64,000 bases of DNA from Mesobacillus subterraneus (GTDB taxonomy: Bacteria > Bacillota > Bacilli > Bacillales > Cytobacillaceae): assembly GCF_020524355.2 (NCBI RefSeq), contig NZ_CP129019.1:2728001-2792000 (forward strand), written 5' to 3'. Positions 27,152-35,702 of the stretch are shown piece by piece. How positions within the stretch are numbered: the first letter of the stretch is position 1; each line of letters opens with the position of its first letter. The notes beneath the pieces are model-generated. The model was not told where the DNA came from, ran no database searches, and saw only the letters and a program-made list of their open reading frames with translations. Position numbers and translations under genes: made by a program.

Positions 27152-27685
27152 TTACTGGCTGACTTTTTCCTCTCCGTAAATTGGAACCCAGCCTTCAGTT
27201 GTCACAAAAATCCTTACCGCAACTACCTGGCGATCTTCCTGAAGCGTGAAATAATGACGTGTATTTTCAGGTACAGAAATTAAGTCTCCCGGATTCAGGA
27301 AAACCTCAAAAAATTCTCCGTCCTTTCCTTGGATGACAAACACACCATGGCCGCTGACGATGAATCTTACCTCATCATCTGTGTGGTGGTGTTCCTGCTT
27401 GAAATTCGCAAGCAGCTGGTCAAGATTCGGTGTATTGTCAGACAGTGAAATGACGTCCTGAGCTTTGTAGCCTCTGCGCGCAGAAATATCTTCAATCTCC
27501 ACTTTGAAAGCTTCAAGGATTTGCTGCTTATCTTCATCTGATAACAAGAATTTTCCCTGAAGATGAGCTGGAAGCTTATGGATGTGCCACTTTTCATAGA
27601 TAACTTCCTGTGCGCTCAGAAATGCCTCTACCTGCTGTTCATCAACGATTCTTTCCTGTGTGTTTTGTTTTACGATAAATGCCAT
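27152..27685 (-). CDS. mtnD: Acireductone dioxygenase
   Basis: 177 residues, cupin fold. EHHHTDDEVRFIVSGHGVF supplies the metal ligands (His, His, Glu) and NPGDLISVPENTRHYF the fourth His. With Fe it converts acireductone and O2 to 4-methylthio-2-oxobutanoate and formate; with Ni it makes an off-pathway product. It is the last gene of mtnWXBD under the SAM riboswitch. The O2 requirement contrasts with the anaerobic-looking modules nearby. Confidence 0.95.
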   Translation of the reverse strand: MAFIVKQNTQERIVDEQQVEAFLSAQEVIYEKWHIHKLPAHLQGKFLLSDEDKQQILEAFKVEIEDISARRGYKAQDVISLSDNTPNLDQLLANFKQEHHHTDDEVRFIVSGHGVFVIQGKDGEFFEVFLNPGDLISVPENTRHYFTLQEDRQVVAVRIFVTTEGWVPIYGEEKVSQ

Positions 27686-27749
27686 ATGAATCTCTCCCTT
27701 TATATCATGTCTTTTATTTTACTTAATGAAATTGCTCTAAAGTTCCTGA

Positions 27750-28385
27750 TTAAACAACCTTGAACAATTGGAATGGTTTGTGCTCGAGTAATCTTAACTG
27801 GTAACGGAATAAAAACTCAGTAGCTTCGAGAATTTTTTTAGCTTCAAAGGCGTTCCTTCCCCAGACTGTGATGCCATGGTTACGAATCAATACTGCCCCA
27901 GTGTCTCCTTTTACATGCTCTGTGAATGCTTTAGCAAGGGTTGGAATATGTGAGTAATTCGGAATAATGGGAATTTTGAGGACAGCATCTTCCTCCCAAA
28001 TATTGAAAGCTTTAATTAATTCCTGACCCTGGAATTGCACCTCGCCCCTGTCTCCATAGACCTCGGAGATGACATTGTTATCAATTGTATGGACATGAAG
28101 ACTGCATCCAGCGCTTGTCTTATTGTATACCTCAACATGAAGCAGAGTTTCCGCAGAAGGCTTCAAATGTGTTTCCTCCACCGGACGACCAAATTGGTCA
28201 ACAAGTAAAAATTCTTCATCAGTACGTTTCCGCTTATCTTTTCCGCTTGAAGTCACAAGGAATTGCACTGGGTCGCTGTTCACTTTAATCGCAAGGTTTC
28301 CACTCGTTCCCATAAACCAATCACGTTCAGCCAGTTCAGCCTTCACGTCGCCCAATTCTTCCCATTTGGTTTCTAAATAACTCAT
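27750..28385 (-). CDS. mtnB: Methylthioribulose-1-phosphate dehydratase
   Basis: 211 residues, class II aldolase-like fold. The zinc ligands are in [11 protein letters not shown] (His-x-His) and [17 protein letters not shown]-type [10 protein letters not shown] near residue 28 binds phosphate. It removes water from MTRu-1-P to give 2,3-diketo-5-methylthiopentyl-1-P. The start overlaps the mtnX stop by 4 bp. Confidence 0.94.
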   Translation of the reverse strand: MSYLETKWEELGDVKAELAERDWFMGTSGNLAIKVNSDPVQFLVTSSGKDKRKRTDEEFLLVDQFGRPVEETHLKPSAETLLHVEVYNKTSAGCSLHVHTIDNNVISEVYGDRGEVQFQGQELIKAFNIWEEDAVLKIPIIPNYSHIPTLAKAFTEHVKGDTGAVLIRNHGITVWGRNAFEAKKILEATEFLFRYQLRLLEHKPFQLFKVV

Positions 28386-29044
28386 CCTTTCACCCCTGTC
28401 TTAATTTTTAAAGCTTCAATACAGTCATAAAACGTTTCAAAAGATGTATGTGCAACTTCCCATTCTTCACATTTATCTTTTAAGTAATCTCTGGCTAATA
28501 CGAAATCTGCCTGTTTTGCGGCTTCAAGATCGGTCACCGAATCACCGATGACGATTTTATAAGATCCGCTTTTTTCGAGCTTCCTCATAATTGATGGCTT
28601 ACAGCATCCGCAATCATTTGAACATTGTTCATCGCAGCTGTTCGGCCATTCAATTTTGATTGTTTTTCCTGAAAAATCAGAACCATTACAGTAAATGCCA
28701 GCAATTGGGCCAAATTGTTGAATGATAGGTTCTATGAAAAAATCAATTCCTCCGCTTACGATATATACAGGGATTCCTTCTTCGCTGGCATAATCGAGGA
28801 ATTCCTGAAAACCGGAGCGAATCCTAGCATTTTTGACGGCAAAATCGATGATTTCTTCCAGCAAGGTGACCGGAAGGAGGGAAAACATTTTCCCTACACC
28901 TTCCCTGATCGAAATCGTTCGATCAAGGACTGATTCTTTTATATCGTCCCATCCTTCAGGGCCAAATTGATTCATGATCGCGATGATATTGTCCTTTTCG
29001 GTTACGGTTCCGTCGAAGTCACAAAAAATGACTGGATGGGTCAT
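28382..29044 (-). CDS. mtnX: 2-hydroxy-3-keto-5-methylthiopentenyl-1-phosphate phosphatase
   Basis: About 220 residues of the HAD superfamily: motif [13 protein letters not shown], motif II IVSGG, motif [29 protein letters not shown] holds a Cys cluster common in MtnX. It dephosphorylates the enolised intermediate to acireductone. ATG 29044 overlaps the mtnW TGA (ATGA); the in-frame upstream extension to 29071 lies inside mtnW and has no ribosome site. Confidence 0.93.
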   Translation of the reverse strand: MTHPVIFCDFDGTVTEKDNIIAIMNQFGPEGWDDIKESVLDRTISIREGVGKMFSLLPVTLLEEIIDFAVKNARIRSGFQEFLDYASEEGIPVYIVSGGIDFFIEPIIQQFGPIAGIYCNGSDFSGKTIKIEWPNSCDEQCSNDCGCCKPSIMRKLEKSGSYKIVIGDSVTDLEAAKQADFVLARDYLKDKCEEWEVAHTSFETFYDCIEALKIKTGVKG

Positions 29045-30264
29045 TTCGCCACTACCTCGGCTGAACCCCAAACGCCTAAAGCAATTTTCAACTCTTCAAA
29101 ATCAAGCGTGCCCTCTTCAAGCGTTTTTCCTTGTAATACGGTTTCAATTGCCTGCCTGAAAGCCTTGCCGCCCCCCTGTGCTCCACCAGGATGACCATGT
29201 ACGCCTCCGCCGGCATTAATGATTGAATCCACTCCGAAATCTTTTATAAGCAATGGGACCATTCCGGGATGTATACCTGCTGATGGAACCGGGAAAGTCC
29301 TGTTAAATTGATCTTCAGCAGTCAGTGCTTCAGCAATGGAGATCGCCTGCTGCTTTTCGAGCGCCACACTTCCATAAGGTGAAGGGAACAGTGAGAAGTC
29401 TGCTCCTGCATAGCGGAGTAATTTCCCCAGAAGCAAAGAATATGAAAAGCCATATTCATCAGCTGATGCCAACGCACCGCTGACTGCCGGGTGAGCCATG
29501 ATTGGTATACCAATTTCTTCATCTTCCCTAAGTTCCTGCAAAACATCTAAACCGTAGGCGAACACATTGAACAACAGCGCATCGGCTCCCAGCTCAGACG
29601 CTTTTCGCGCTTTATCCCTAAGCTGTGCAGTCCTTCCTGTCAGGTTTGCAGCATATAAAGTTCTTTGACCAGTAGATTCATAGACTTCATCGAGAACCTG
29701 TTTCCCAAGAGTGATCCTCTTTTCAAAAGGAGTAAGTTCATTCTCAAAAAGAATTTCATCATCCTTAATTAAATCGACTCCTCCCAGACTCTGTTCTTTT
29801 AGCTGTTTTAACAGAAACTCCATATCACGTCCGATGACACCTTTGAAAATGCTCATAAGCAATGGCCTGTCATAAACGCCAATCTTTTCCCTTATTCCTT
29901 CAATCCCATAGCGCGGACCGGGAAATTCTTTCTTTAATTCTTCTCCAAATTCAAGATCTACCAGCTTTACCTTGCCATCAAGCGATAGTTTTCCAAATAC
30001 CGTTGTGAGGATTGCTGGGAGATCTGGCGAAAAATTAAGGGCAGGATAAGCGATCTTGATTGTCGCCACTGTGTCTGAATTGGTGTTCACGCCAGAACCT
30101 TCTACAGAAACAACTCTTCCCTTATGTTTTTTTAATTGTTTTTGGTCCAGTTCAGGTAGATCTGTCCAAGATCCCACTGTCAGCCCAAGCGCGATCCCCT
30201 CTGCTTTTTTCTCCGGGTTATGTTTTGCATCATGGACTATGTATGTCGCTGTAATTTCACTCAT
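29041..30264 (-). CDS. mtnW: 2,3-diketo-5-methylthiopentyl-1-phosphate enolase (RuBisCO-like)
   Basis: About 407 residues of the type IV RuBisCO-like YkrW group. [19 protein letters not shown] holds the metal-binding Lys-Asp-Asp-Glu segment (KDDE), and [13 protein letters not shown] the phosphate loop. It enolises the diketone in methionine salvage and does not fix CO2. ATG 30264 follows AAAGGA with ten bases spacing. Upstream are a repeat insertion and the SAM riboswitch, giving an unusually long leader. Confidence 0.94.
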   Translation of the reverse strand: MSEITATYIVHDAKHNPEKKAEGIALGLTVGSWTDLPELDQKQLKKHKGRVVSVEGSGVNTNSDTVATIKIAYPALNFSPDLPAILTTVFGKLSLDGKVKLVDLEFGEELKKEFPGPRYGIEGIREKIGVYDRPLLMSIFKGVIGRDMEFLLKQLKEQSLGGVDLIKDDEILFENELTPFEKRITLGKQVLDEVYESTGQRTLYAANLTGRTAQLRDKARKASELGADALLFNVFAYGLDVLQELREDEEIGIPIMAHPAVSGALASADEYGFSYSLLLGKLLRYAGADFSLFPSPYGSVALEKQQAISIAEALTAEDQFNRTFPVPSAGIHPGMVPLLIKDFGVDSIINAGGGVHGHPGGAQGGGKAFRQAIETVLQGKTLEEGTLDFEELKIALGVWGSAEVVAK

Positions 30265-30283
30265 GTAGATCAATCCTTTCAGT

Positions 30284-30538
30284 TAGAAAAGCGCAAGCGC
30301 CTTGTCCAGCCCCGACAAGCGTTGGAGGGCTGACCAGTGAAGTCGTTCTTTGACTTCATTGAGCGGACCGAAATCGAAAAGTATAGGCGACTGCCCAACT
30401 CCGACAAGCGTTGGAGGGCCTGACAGTGAAGTCGCTCTTTGACTTCATTGGCAGGACCGAAACGTCTCGAGGAGTTAGGAGCCGCAGCTAGACAACGATC
30501 GAGGGGCTAGGCGCTGGAGCTAGACATTAATATAAGTG
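30284..30538 (+). repeat. Dispersed modular repeat, copy 3, within the mtnW leader
   Basis: Full ends (AGAAAAGCGCAAGCGCC ... GAGGGGCTAGGCGCTGGAG) enclose two internal modules with GACAAGCGTTGGAGGGC and GAAGTC...GACTTCATTG hairpins. It lies between the riboswitch terminator and mtnW, so mtnW mRNA must contain its complement. Confidence 0.9.
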
Positions 30539-30561
30539 CAAAAAAACCATAAAAAAACCAT

Positions 30562-30717
30562 AAAAAAACCTCTTCACAAAGAAGAGGTTAGAAAATACAC
30601 TAAACTCTTCTCATCTTTCAGCTTTCGCTGCAAGAATTAGCACCGTGCCCAGCTAAATGCTGGATCGGTTGCCGGGCTTCATCGGGCTCGTCCCTCCGCC
30701 TGCTCTTGATAAGAAAA
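30562..30717 (-). promoter_or_regulatory. SAM-I (S-box) riboswitch with terminator controlling mtnWXBD
   Basis: The minus strand reads TTCTTATCAAGAG, AGGCGGAGGGAC, GAAGCCCGGCAACC, then GGTGCTAATTC and GCTGAAAGATGAGAAG, the conserved S-box elements. AACCTCTTC/GAAGAGGTT with a T run at 30562-30589 is the terminator; AAGAGTT before it can form the antiterminator. High SAM should stop transcription. Confidence 0.96.
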
Positions 30718-30765
30718 TAATTTAATCAAGTTATTTAATTGGTTAAAGTAAATTTGTTAATTAGG

Positions 30766-30794
30766 ATTATGTCAGGTTAATAATTCAATGTCAA
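30766..30794 (-). promoter_or_regulatory. Sigma-A promoter of the mtnWXBD leader
   Basis: Minus strand TTGACA (30794-30789), 17 bp, CATAAT (30771-30766). It starts right after the mtnE stop and about 40 bp before the S-box. Confidence 0.85.
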
Positions 30795-31970
30795 CTATTT
30801 TTTGAAAATTCCCAAGCTTTCTATTCTGCTGACAGCTTCTTGCAATCTTGCCTCAGAACTCAGTAAGCCAACCCTCACAAAGCCCTCTCCATGTTCACCA
30901 AACCCAACACCTGGAGCAACTGCTATATGTGCTTTTTCAAGTAAAAAATCTGCAAATTCAACCGAAGTGAATTGTTCCGGAACCTTAAGCCAGGCAAAAA
31001 ACGAACCTTTTGGAGCAGTGACGTGCCAGCCAATATTTTTCAATCCGTCAATAAGGACATTTCTTCTTGATTCGTATAAATCATTCAAATCAGCCACACA
31101 TTCTTGCGGCCCTAGTAATGCTTCTGCTGCAGCTTCCTGAACAGCACCAAACAAGCTGACATACATATGGTCCTGAAGCAAGTTAATTGCAGCAATCACG
31201 CTCTTGTTCCCCGCTGCAAAGCCAACACGCCAACCAGCCATATTATACGTTTTTGAAAGCGTATAAATTTCAATTCCAACCTCTCTGGCACCCTCTGACT
31301 GTAAAAAGCTTTGTGGTCTTTTTCCTTCAAAGCCAATCGCTCCATACGCGAAATCATGGACAACACAAATTTCATTTTTTCGGGCCAGCTCGATTGTCTG
31401 ATCAAAAAATTCCTGATGCGCCACTGCGCCAGTAGGATTATTTGGGTAGTTGAGAAACATCAGTTTTGCTTGTTCCAAATCGTCTGCACTTAATAAGGCA
31501 TAATCAGGCAGAAACTCATTCTCCTCTTTTAATGGCATTGTCACCATCTTTGCCTTTGCAAGTTCAACTCCAGATATGTAGTCAGGATAGCCGGGGTCAG
31601 GAACAAGGATTGTGTCCCCCGGATTCAACAAACATTGAGGAATTTCAACGAGGCCAGCCTTGCCACCAAATAGGATGGCAATTTCTTCTTCTGGGTCAAG
31701 ATTGACTCCATACTCCCTTTTATAAAAACCTGCTGCAGCTTCTTTTAATGAGCTCAATCCCCTAAACGGCGAATACTTATGATTAGCTGGGTTTTCTCCA
31801 GCTTGCTTCAACTTTTCAACGATGTGCTGTGGTGTCGGCTGGTCAGGGTTTCCCTGTCCAAGATTTATAACGTCTGCCCCTTTTTCAGTATATATGCCCA
31901 CTTTTTGCACGAGTGAAGCAAAAAACTGCTTGGGCAGGCTTTTCAATAAATTTGATTGTGAAAATTCCAT
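30795..31970 (-). CDS. mtnE: Methionine salvage aminotransferase (KMTB transaminase)
   Basis: 391 residues, fold-type I PLP enzyme. NLGQGNPDQPTPQHIV is the N-terminal substrate segment, FLNYPNNPTGAV binds PLP, and TLSKTYNMAGWR carries the Schiff-base Lys. In B. subtilis MtnE (YkrV) makes methionine from 4-methylthio-2-oxobutanoate, preferring glutamine. It is divergent from mtnU and just upstream of the S-box promoter, the B. subtilis order. The stop is TAG. Confidence 0.92.
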   Translation of the reverse strand: MEFSQSNLLKSLPKQFFASLVQKVGIYTEKGADVINLGQGNPDQPTPQHIVEKLKQAGENPANHKYSPFRGLSSLKEAAAGFYKREYGVNLDPEEEIAILFGGKAGLVEIPQCLLNPGDTILVPDPGYPDYISGVELAKAKMVTMPLKEENEFLPDYALLSADDLEQAKLMFLNYPNNPTGAVAHQEFFDQTIELARKNEICVVHDFAYGAIGFEGKRPQSFLQSEGAREVGIEIYTLSKTYNMAGWRVGFAAGNKSVIAAINLLQDHMYVSLFGAVQEAAAEALLGPQECVADLNDLYESRRNVLIDGLKNIGWHVTAPKGSFFAWLKVPEQFTSVEFADFLLEKAHIAVAPGVGFGEHGEGFVRVGLLSSEARLQEAVSRIESLGIFKK

Positions 31971-32094
31971 TTTCTCACCTGCTTAGAAAATATATTAGTA
32001 TGTAAAAATTTTAATTTGAAATTCTAGTCACAAATGATATAACGTAAATAGTAACTTGTAAAGATATAATTTTCAGAAAGTATGGCGGTGATGA

Positions 32095-32880
32095 ATGATG
32101 AAATATAAAATAGCATGCTTGCAAATGGACATTGTCTTTGGGAATCCTGAGCAAAATTATAAAAAAGCCTCCGAACTGATTGACAAGGCAAATGCTCAAA
32201 AACCTGATATCATTGTCCTTCCGGAGCTATGGACTACCGGATATGATCTCGATCAATTAAAAGACACTGCAGAAGAAGAAGCAAAAGAAGCTAAAGTGTT
32301 TTTCAAGGATGCAGCTGAGAAATATTCTTCCCACTTTATTGGCGGTTCTGTTGCTAATAAAACCGAAAAAGGCATTGAAAATACACTGCTTGTATTCGAC
32401 AAAAACGGTGAACAGGCAGGATTGTACAGCAAGCTCCATTTGTTCAAGCTCATGGATGAGCATCTATACCTGGCTGCTGGCAAGGAAAAAGGATTGTTTT
32501 CTTTAGATGGCCAAAAATTTGCCGGGCTGATTTGCTATGATATCAGGTTCCCAGAATGGGTCCGTGCCCATGCACTCCAGGGAGTCGAAGCGTTGTTCGT
32601 AGTTGCTGAGTGGCCAATCCAGCGCTTAGAACACTGGCGAGCTTTGCTCATCGCCCGTGCAATTGAGAATCAATGCTTTGTGATAGCCTGCAACCGGACC
32701 GGCTCAGACCCCAATAATAAATTCGCTGGCCATTCTATGGTCATTGGCCCATGGGGGGACGTGATTGCAGAGGGTGGGGAAGAAGAAGAAATCCTCATAG
32801 CAGAAATCGATCTTGGCGAGGTTAAGGAAGCTAGAAGCAAAATTCCTATCTTTACAGATCGAAGGCCTGAATTGTATTGA
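32095..32880 (+). CDS. mtnU: Omega-amidase / nitrilase-like hydrolase of methionine salvage
   Basis: 261 residues, nitrilase superfamily. The triad is Glu in VLPELWTTGY, Lys in YSKLHLFKLMDE and Cys in GLICYDIRFPEW. It likely hydrolyses 2-oxoglutaramate left after glutamine transamination by MtnE, pulling that reaction forward. It is divergent from mtnE over a 124-bp gap. AUG 32095 and 32098 are both possible. Confidence 0.9.
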   Translation: MMKYKIACLQMDIVFGNPEQNYKKASELIDKANAQKPDIIVLPELWTTGYDLDQLKDTAEEEAKEAKVFFKDAAEKYSSHFIGGSVANKTEKGIENTLLVFDKNGEQAGLYSKLHLFKLMDEHLYLAAGKEKGLFSLDGQKFAGLICYDIRFPEWVRAHALQGVEALFVVAEWPIQRLEHWRALLIARAIENQCFVIACNRTGSDPNNKFAGHSMVIGPWGDVIAEGGEEEEILIAEIDLGEVKEARSKIPIFTDRRPELY

Positions 32881-32893
32881 TGTCTATCAAGAA

Positions 32894-32938
32894 TAAAAAG
32901 CGCAAGCGCCTCGAGGAGCAAGGCGCTTGAGCTGGATT
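32894..32938 (+). repeat. Dispersed modular repeat, copy 4 (minimal form)
   Basis: AAAAAGCGCAAGCGCCTCGAG directly followed by GAGCAAGGCGCTTGAGCTGG. Only the outer ends are present, which can pair into one hairpin. Confidence 0.75.
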
Positions 32939-32990
32939 AAGAAAACTTCATGTAGTTATTAAATTATTTTATATTTTCCTTAACAACAAA

Positions 32991-33023
32991 AAAACCGCCT
33001 AAGACATTGTCTCAGGCGGTTTT
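32991..33023. terminator. Terminator between mtnU and the ArsR-type gene
   Basis: AAAACCGCCT, 13-base loop, AGGCGGTTTT. Confidence 0.85.
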
Positions 33024-33036
33024 GGCTTTATACAAA

Positions 33037-33623
33037 TCATTCCGGTTTTGCCCACATTTCTTCAGGATTCAATTCATAAATCGCATTTTCACGATACATA
33101 TAATGATTGATGATGAATTCCCTTCTGATTGTCGCATAGTCCTCATGGAACTTCATGATATATTCGTTCAATTCCTTTTCTGGATATTTCTTTCCGGCTT
33201 TCAACCCACGGACCATATATTCAAATACCATCAGCTTCTTCTTCCGTTGCGCTGGAATGTTCTTTAATTTTCCGTCTTTTGTAAAGAAATTCTCAATAAC
33301 CTTTTGTCTTTCAATATTTTGCTCGATCATTGCTTCTACTTCCCCTTCCTTTTTCTCGATCAATTTGTCAAGCGTTTTCGCCTGTTCCTTGATTAATGAC
33401 TCATTTAAGTGAAAATAAATCGTGTTCTTGTCTCTGCGCTCGAAAATCACATTGATATCCCTTAATTTTTTGATATGATGTGTGATTGTCGGCGGGGTAA
33501 GTCCAAGCTTTCCGGCAATTGCCTGGCCATGAAGCGCGGCCCGTTTGCTAGCAAAGCCACTATCCTTATCCTTGTTGGGTCCCCCATTGCCTTATGAAAA
33601 GCGACAATTTTATCCAGCTGCAT
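33037..33623 (-). pseudogene. ArsR-type winged-helix regulator, frameshifted
   Basis: ATG 33623 begins MQLDKIVAFHKAMGDPTRIRIVALLA, a classic ArsR N-terminus. The frame is lost around 33531-33552; the other frame continues LHGQAIAGKLGLTPPTITHH (recognition helix), IKKLRDINVIFERRDKNTIYF (wing) and a ~110-residue helical tail to 33037. Adding one A to the AAA run in GCTAGCAAACGG would join them. The long C-terminal helical domain is unlike metal-sensing ArsR; no Cys metal site is visible. It could control the adjacent kinase or mtn genes, but nothing shows this. May be an assembly error. Confidence 0.75.
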
Positions 33624-33789
33624 AAAACCACTCCATTTACACTTATTTGATATATATCTAATTAGCTATACGTCTAATATAATACATCGTTCACTATTTT
33701 AAAAGGAGGATAAGTAAAAATTTGAAAACATTACACGGTTTTTAATGACTGTTTCATACTTAGCTCTAAAAAAAAACGCCTGATTGAAT

Positions 33790-35370
33790 TTAATCAGACA
33801 TTTCCCTGGTTAATGGCAGATAAATATGGAATAATGTGCCGTCCCCGACTTTGCTCTCAATTTCAATTGTGCCACCATGTTCTTCAATGATTTTGAAGCT
33901 AACCATCAAGCCGAGGCCTGTACCTCTTTCCTTGGTTGTGTAAAAAGGTTCTCCAAGCTTTTTAATCTTTTCAGTGGGAATTCCTTCTCCTTCATCCTGG
34001 ATGCATATATGTATCCTGTTTCCTGGTGCCTGGCTGACCGTCACACTGATTAAGCCGCCCTTAGGCATTACTTCTATCGCGTTTTTTATAATATTAATAA
34101 AGACCTTCTTTAATTGATTCGGTTCACACAGAAGTTTGGGCAAATCATCATCATATAAAGTTTTAATCTCCACATCATGTAGCACAGCCTGCGCAGTAAG
34201 AAGGGCCACTGTTTCATTCATTATTTTTGAAATATCGGTAGTCTCATATTTTATTGACTGAGGTTTGGCCAAAATGAGAAACTCGTTGATGATCGAATCG
34301 ATTCTTTGGAGTTCAGTCTTGATTACCTGAAAATATAGTGTATAAGCATCGCCTGTACTATTTTCGAGCAGTTGGATGAACCCTTTTAGCGCAGTCATTG
34401 GATTGCGGATTTCATGGGCAATACCCGCTGCCAGCTCACCCAGCATATTAAGCGTATCTGATTTATGCAGCTGAGCTTCCATATCTATTTTTTCAGTGAT
34501 ATTCCTGAAAACAATAAGATTCAAGTTTTCGACCAATTGGTGCTTGACAGAGTATTCAAAGTGCTTCTTCCTGCCTTCTTCATATGGAATGGTAATTCTT
34601 CCATCTAGTCTTCCTTTGCGAGGAAGTGCTTGCACTTTTGCATCAATAAATTCTTCAGAAAGTCCAAGATCTATGAAAAGCTTGCGAAAGTTTTTCTTAT
34701 CCAGGTCTTCTGGCGTTAATTCTAGTTTTGCCATTCCAGAGGGATTAATTTCATAGTGTTTGCAATTTTTATCCCAAAGTATCATTCCCTCAATCGACCC
34801 CTCAAAAATCCTCCTAAATCGCTCCTCGCTTCTCCTAAGCTTTTGTTCCATATGGTAACGCTCACTTGCGTCCCGAACTATAGTCATATGATAGCCATCG
34901 CCCGTATTGAGCTTAACAGTAAATTCCAGAAGTTTCGTTTCTCCATTTGGCAGCAGAAAGAACGCTTCATCGCGCAGCGCACCTTTTTCATTAATCAGTT
35001 GTTTCATCTCACTATATTTCTCATCATTTTGATATATTAGGTCTGAAATTTTAAGCTTTAACATCTCTTCTTGAGCGAGCCCGAAAATCTTGCAGGTTGC
35101 TTCGTTAACAGCAATGATTTGTCCACACTTGCCCCAAAACACAATGCCATCCAGTGTTTCGAGGAAGAAGTTTTTTAACAAGCCTTCGTCCTCAATGAAC
35201 CTTGCTTCAAAACTTGCTGCTGGACCAGCTGGGATCATTTGAACAAAACAGTCAGTGGCTACCCTCTGCTGCTTATGCTTCCACTCTTTTAAAGAGGAAT
35301 TTTCTCGTTCTAAAGCGGCTATTTTCTCTTTCAGTGCCTTAATCTCATCTGCAATGTTAGCACTACTCAC
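33790..35370 (-). CDS. PAS-domain sensor histidine kinase, KinE-like
   Basis: About 526 residues, no membrane helix. A short coiled coil (EIKALKEKIAALERENSSL) is followed by two PAS domains (~75-190 and ~195-310), HisKA with AHEIRNPMTALKGF (phospho-His) near 330, and HATPase with NIIKNAIEVMPKGG, DEGEGIP and GTGLGLMVSFKI boxes. Cytosolic PAS kinases of this type feed the Spo0A phosphorelay in Bacillus. By position near mtn genes it may be the KinE (YkrQ) counterpart. GTG 35370 is chosen because AAGGAGG lies eight bases before it; ATG 35397 is in frame but has no such site. No response regulator is adjacent. Confidence 0.82.
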   Translation of the reverse strand: MSSANIADEIKALKEKIAALERENSSLKEWKHKQQRVATDCFVQMIPAGPAASFEARFIEDEGLLKNFFLETLDGIVFWGKCGQIIAVNEATCKIFGLAQEEMLKLKISDLIYQNDEKYSEMKQLINEKGALRDEAFFLLPNGETKLLEFTVKLNTGDGYHMTIVRDASERYHMEQKLRRSEERFRRIFEGSIEGMILWDKNCKHYEINPSGMAKLELTPEDLDKKNFRKLFIDLGLSEEFIDAKVQALPRKGRLDGRITIPYEEGRKKHFEYSVKHQLVENLNLIVFRNITEKIDMEAQLHKSDTLNMLGELAAGIAHEIRNPMTALKGFIQLLENSTGDAYTLYFQVIKTELQRIDSIINEFLILAKPQSIKYETTDISKIMNETVALLTAQAVLHDVEIKTLYDDDLPKLLCEPNQLKKVFINIIKNAIEVMPKGGLISVTVSQAPGNRIHICIQDEGEGIPTEKIKKLGEPFYTTKERGTGLGLMVSFKIIEEHGGTIEIESKVGDGTLFHIYLPLTREMSD

Positions 35371-35529
35371 CAGAAAGCCTCCTTGTCGGATTCCCATTTT
35401 TCTAGTAATTTCTACATAATAGGTAAGAATCCCTCTAAAAACGGGATTATTTTCCTGAAGAACTGCTAAATTTCCAATTGAAATTAACCTTATGTGGAGC
35501 TACTATGCTACAATCGGGATCCTTCCTGG

Positions 35530-35640
35530 CGAATGGTACCCTTATGGCGACCCCAATAGCTGCATAAAAGGGTCTCTCTTTTCACGAATGGTACCATTAT
35601 AGCCTATCAATCAGTTGCAAAAGGGTACCTTTCATAAGGT
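35530..35640. repeat. Degenerate hairpin repeats upstream of the kinase gene
   Basis: CGAATGGTACC occurs at 35530 and 35585, 55 bp apart, with AAAAGGGT tracts after each. The elements ACCCTTAT and ATAAAAGGGT can pair, resembling the 53-bp array units at 13963. The remainder of the 35398-35702 gap has no gene. Confidence 0.5.
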
Positions 35641-35670
35641 GGATACAGCTATCTCTTACAAGTTTATATG

Positions 35671-35700
35671 AAAAGAAGCCAGGTTTCCCTGGCTTCTCTG
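35671..35700 (-). terminator. Terminator of the 2-oxoacid oxidoreductase operon
   Basis: AGAAGCCAGG-TTTC-CCTGGCTTCT; on the minus strand it is followed by TTTT. Confidence 0.88.
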
Positions 35701-35702
35701 TT

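Noticed and set aside
29041..30264. CO2-fixing RuBisCO
   Set aside because: It is a type IV RuBisCO-like protein within mtnWXBD behind a SAM riboswitch; its role is in methionine salvage.
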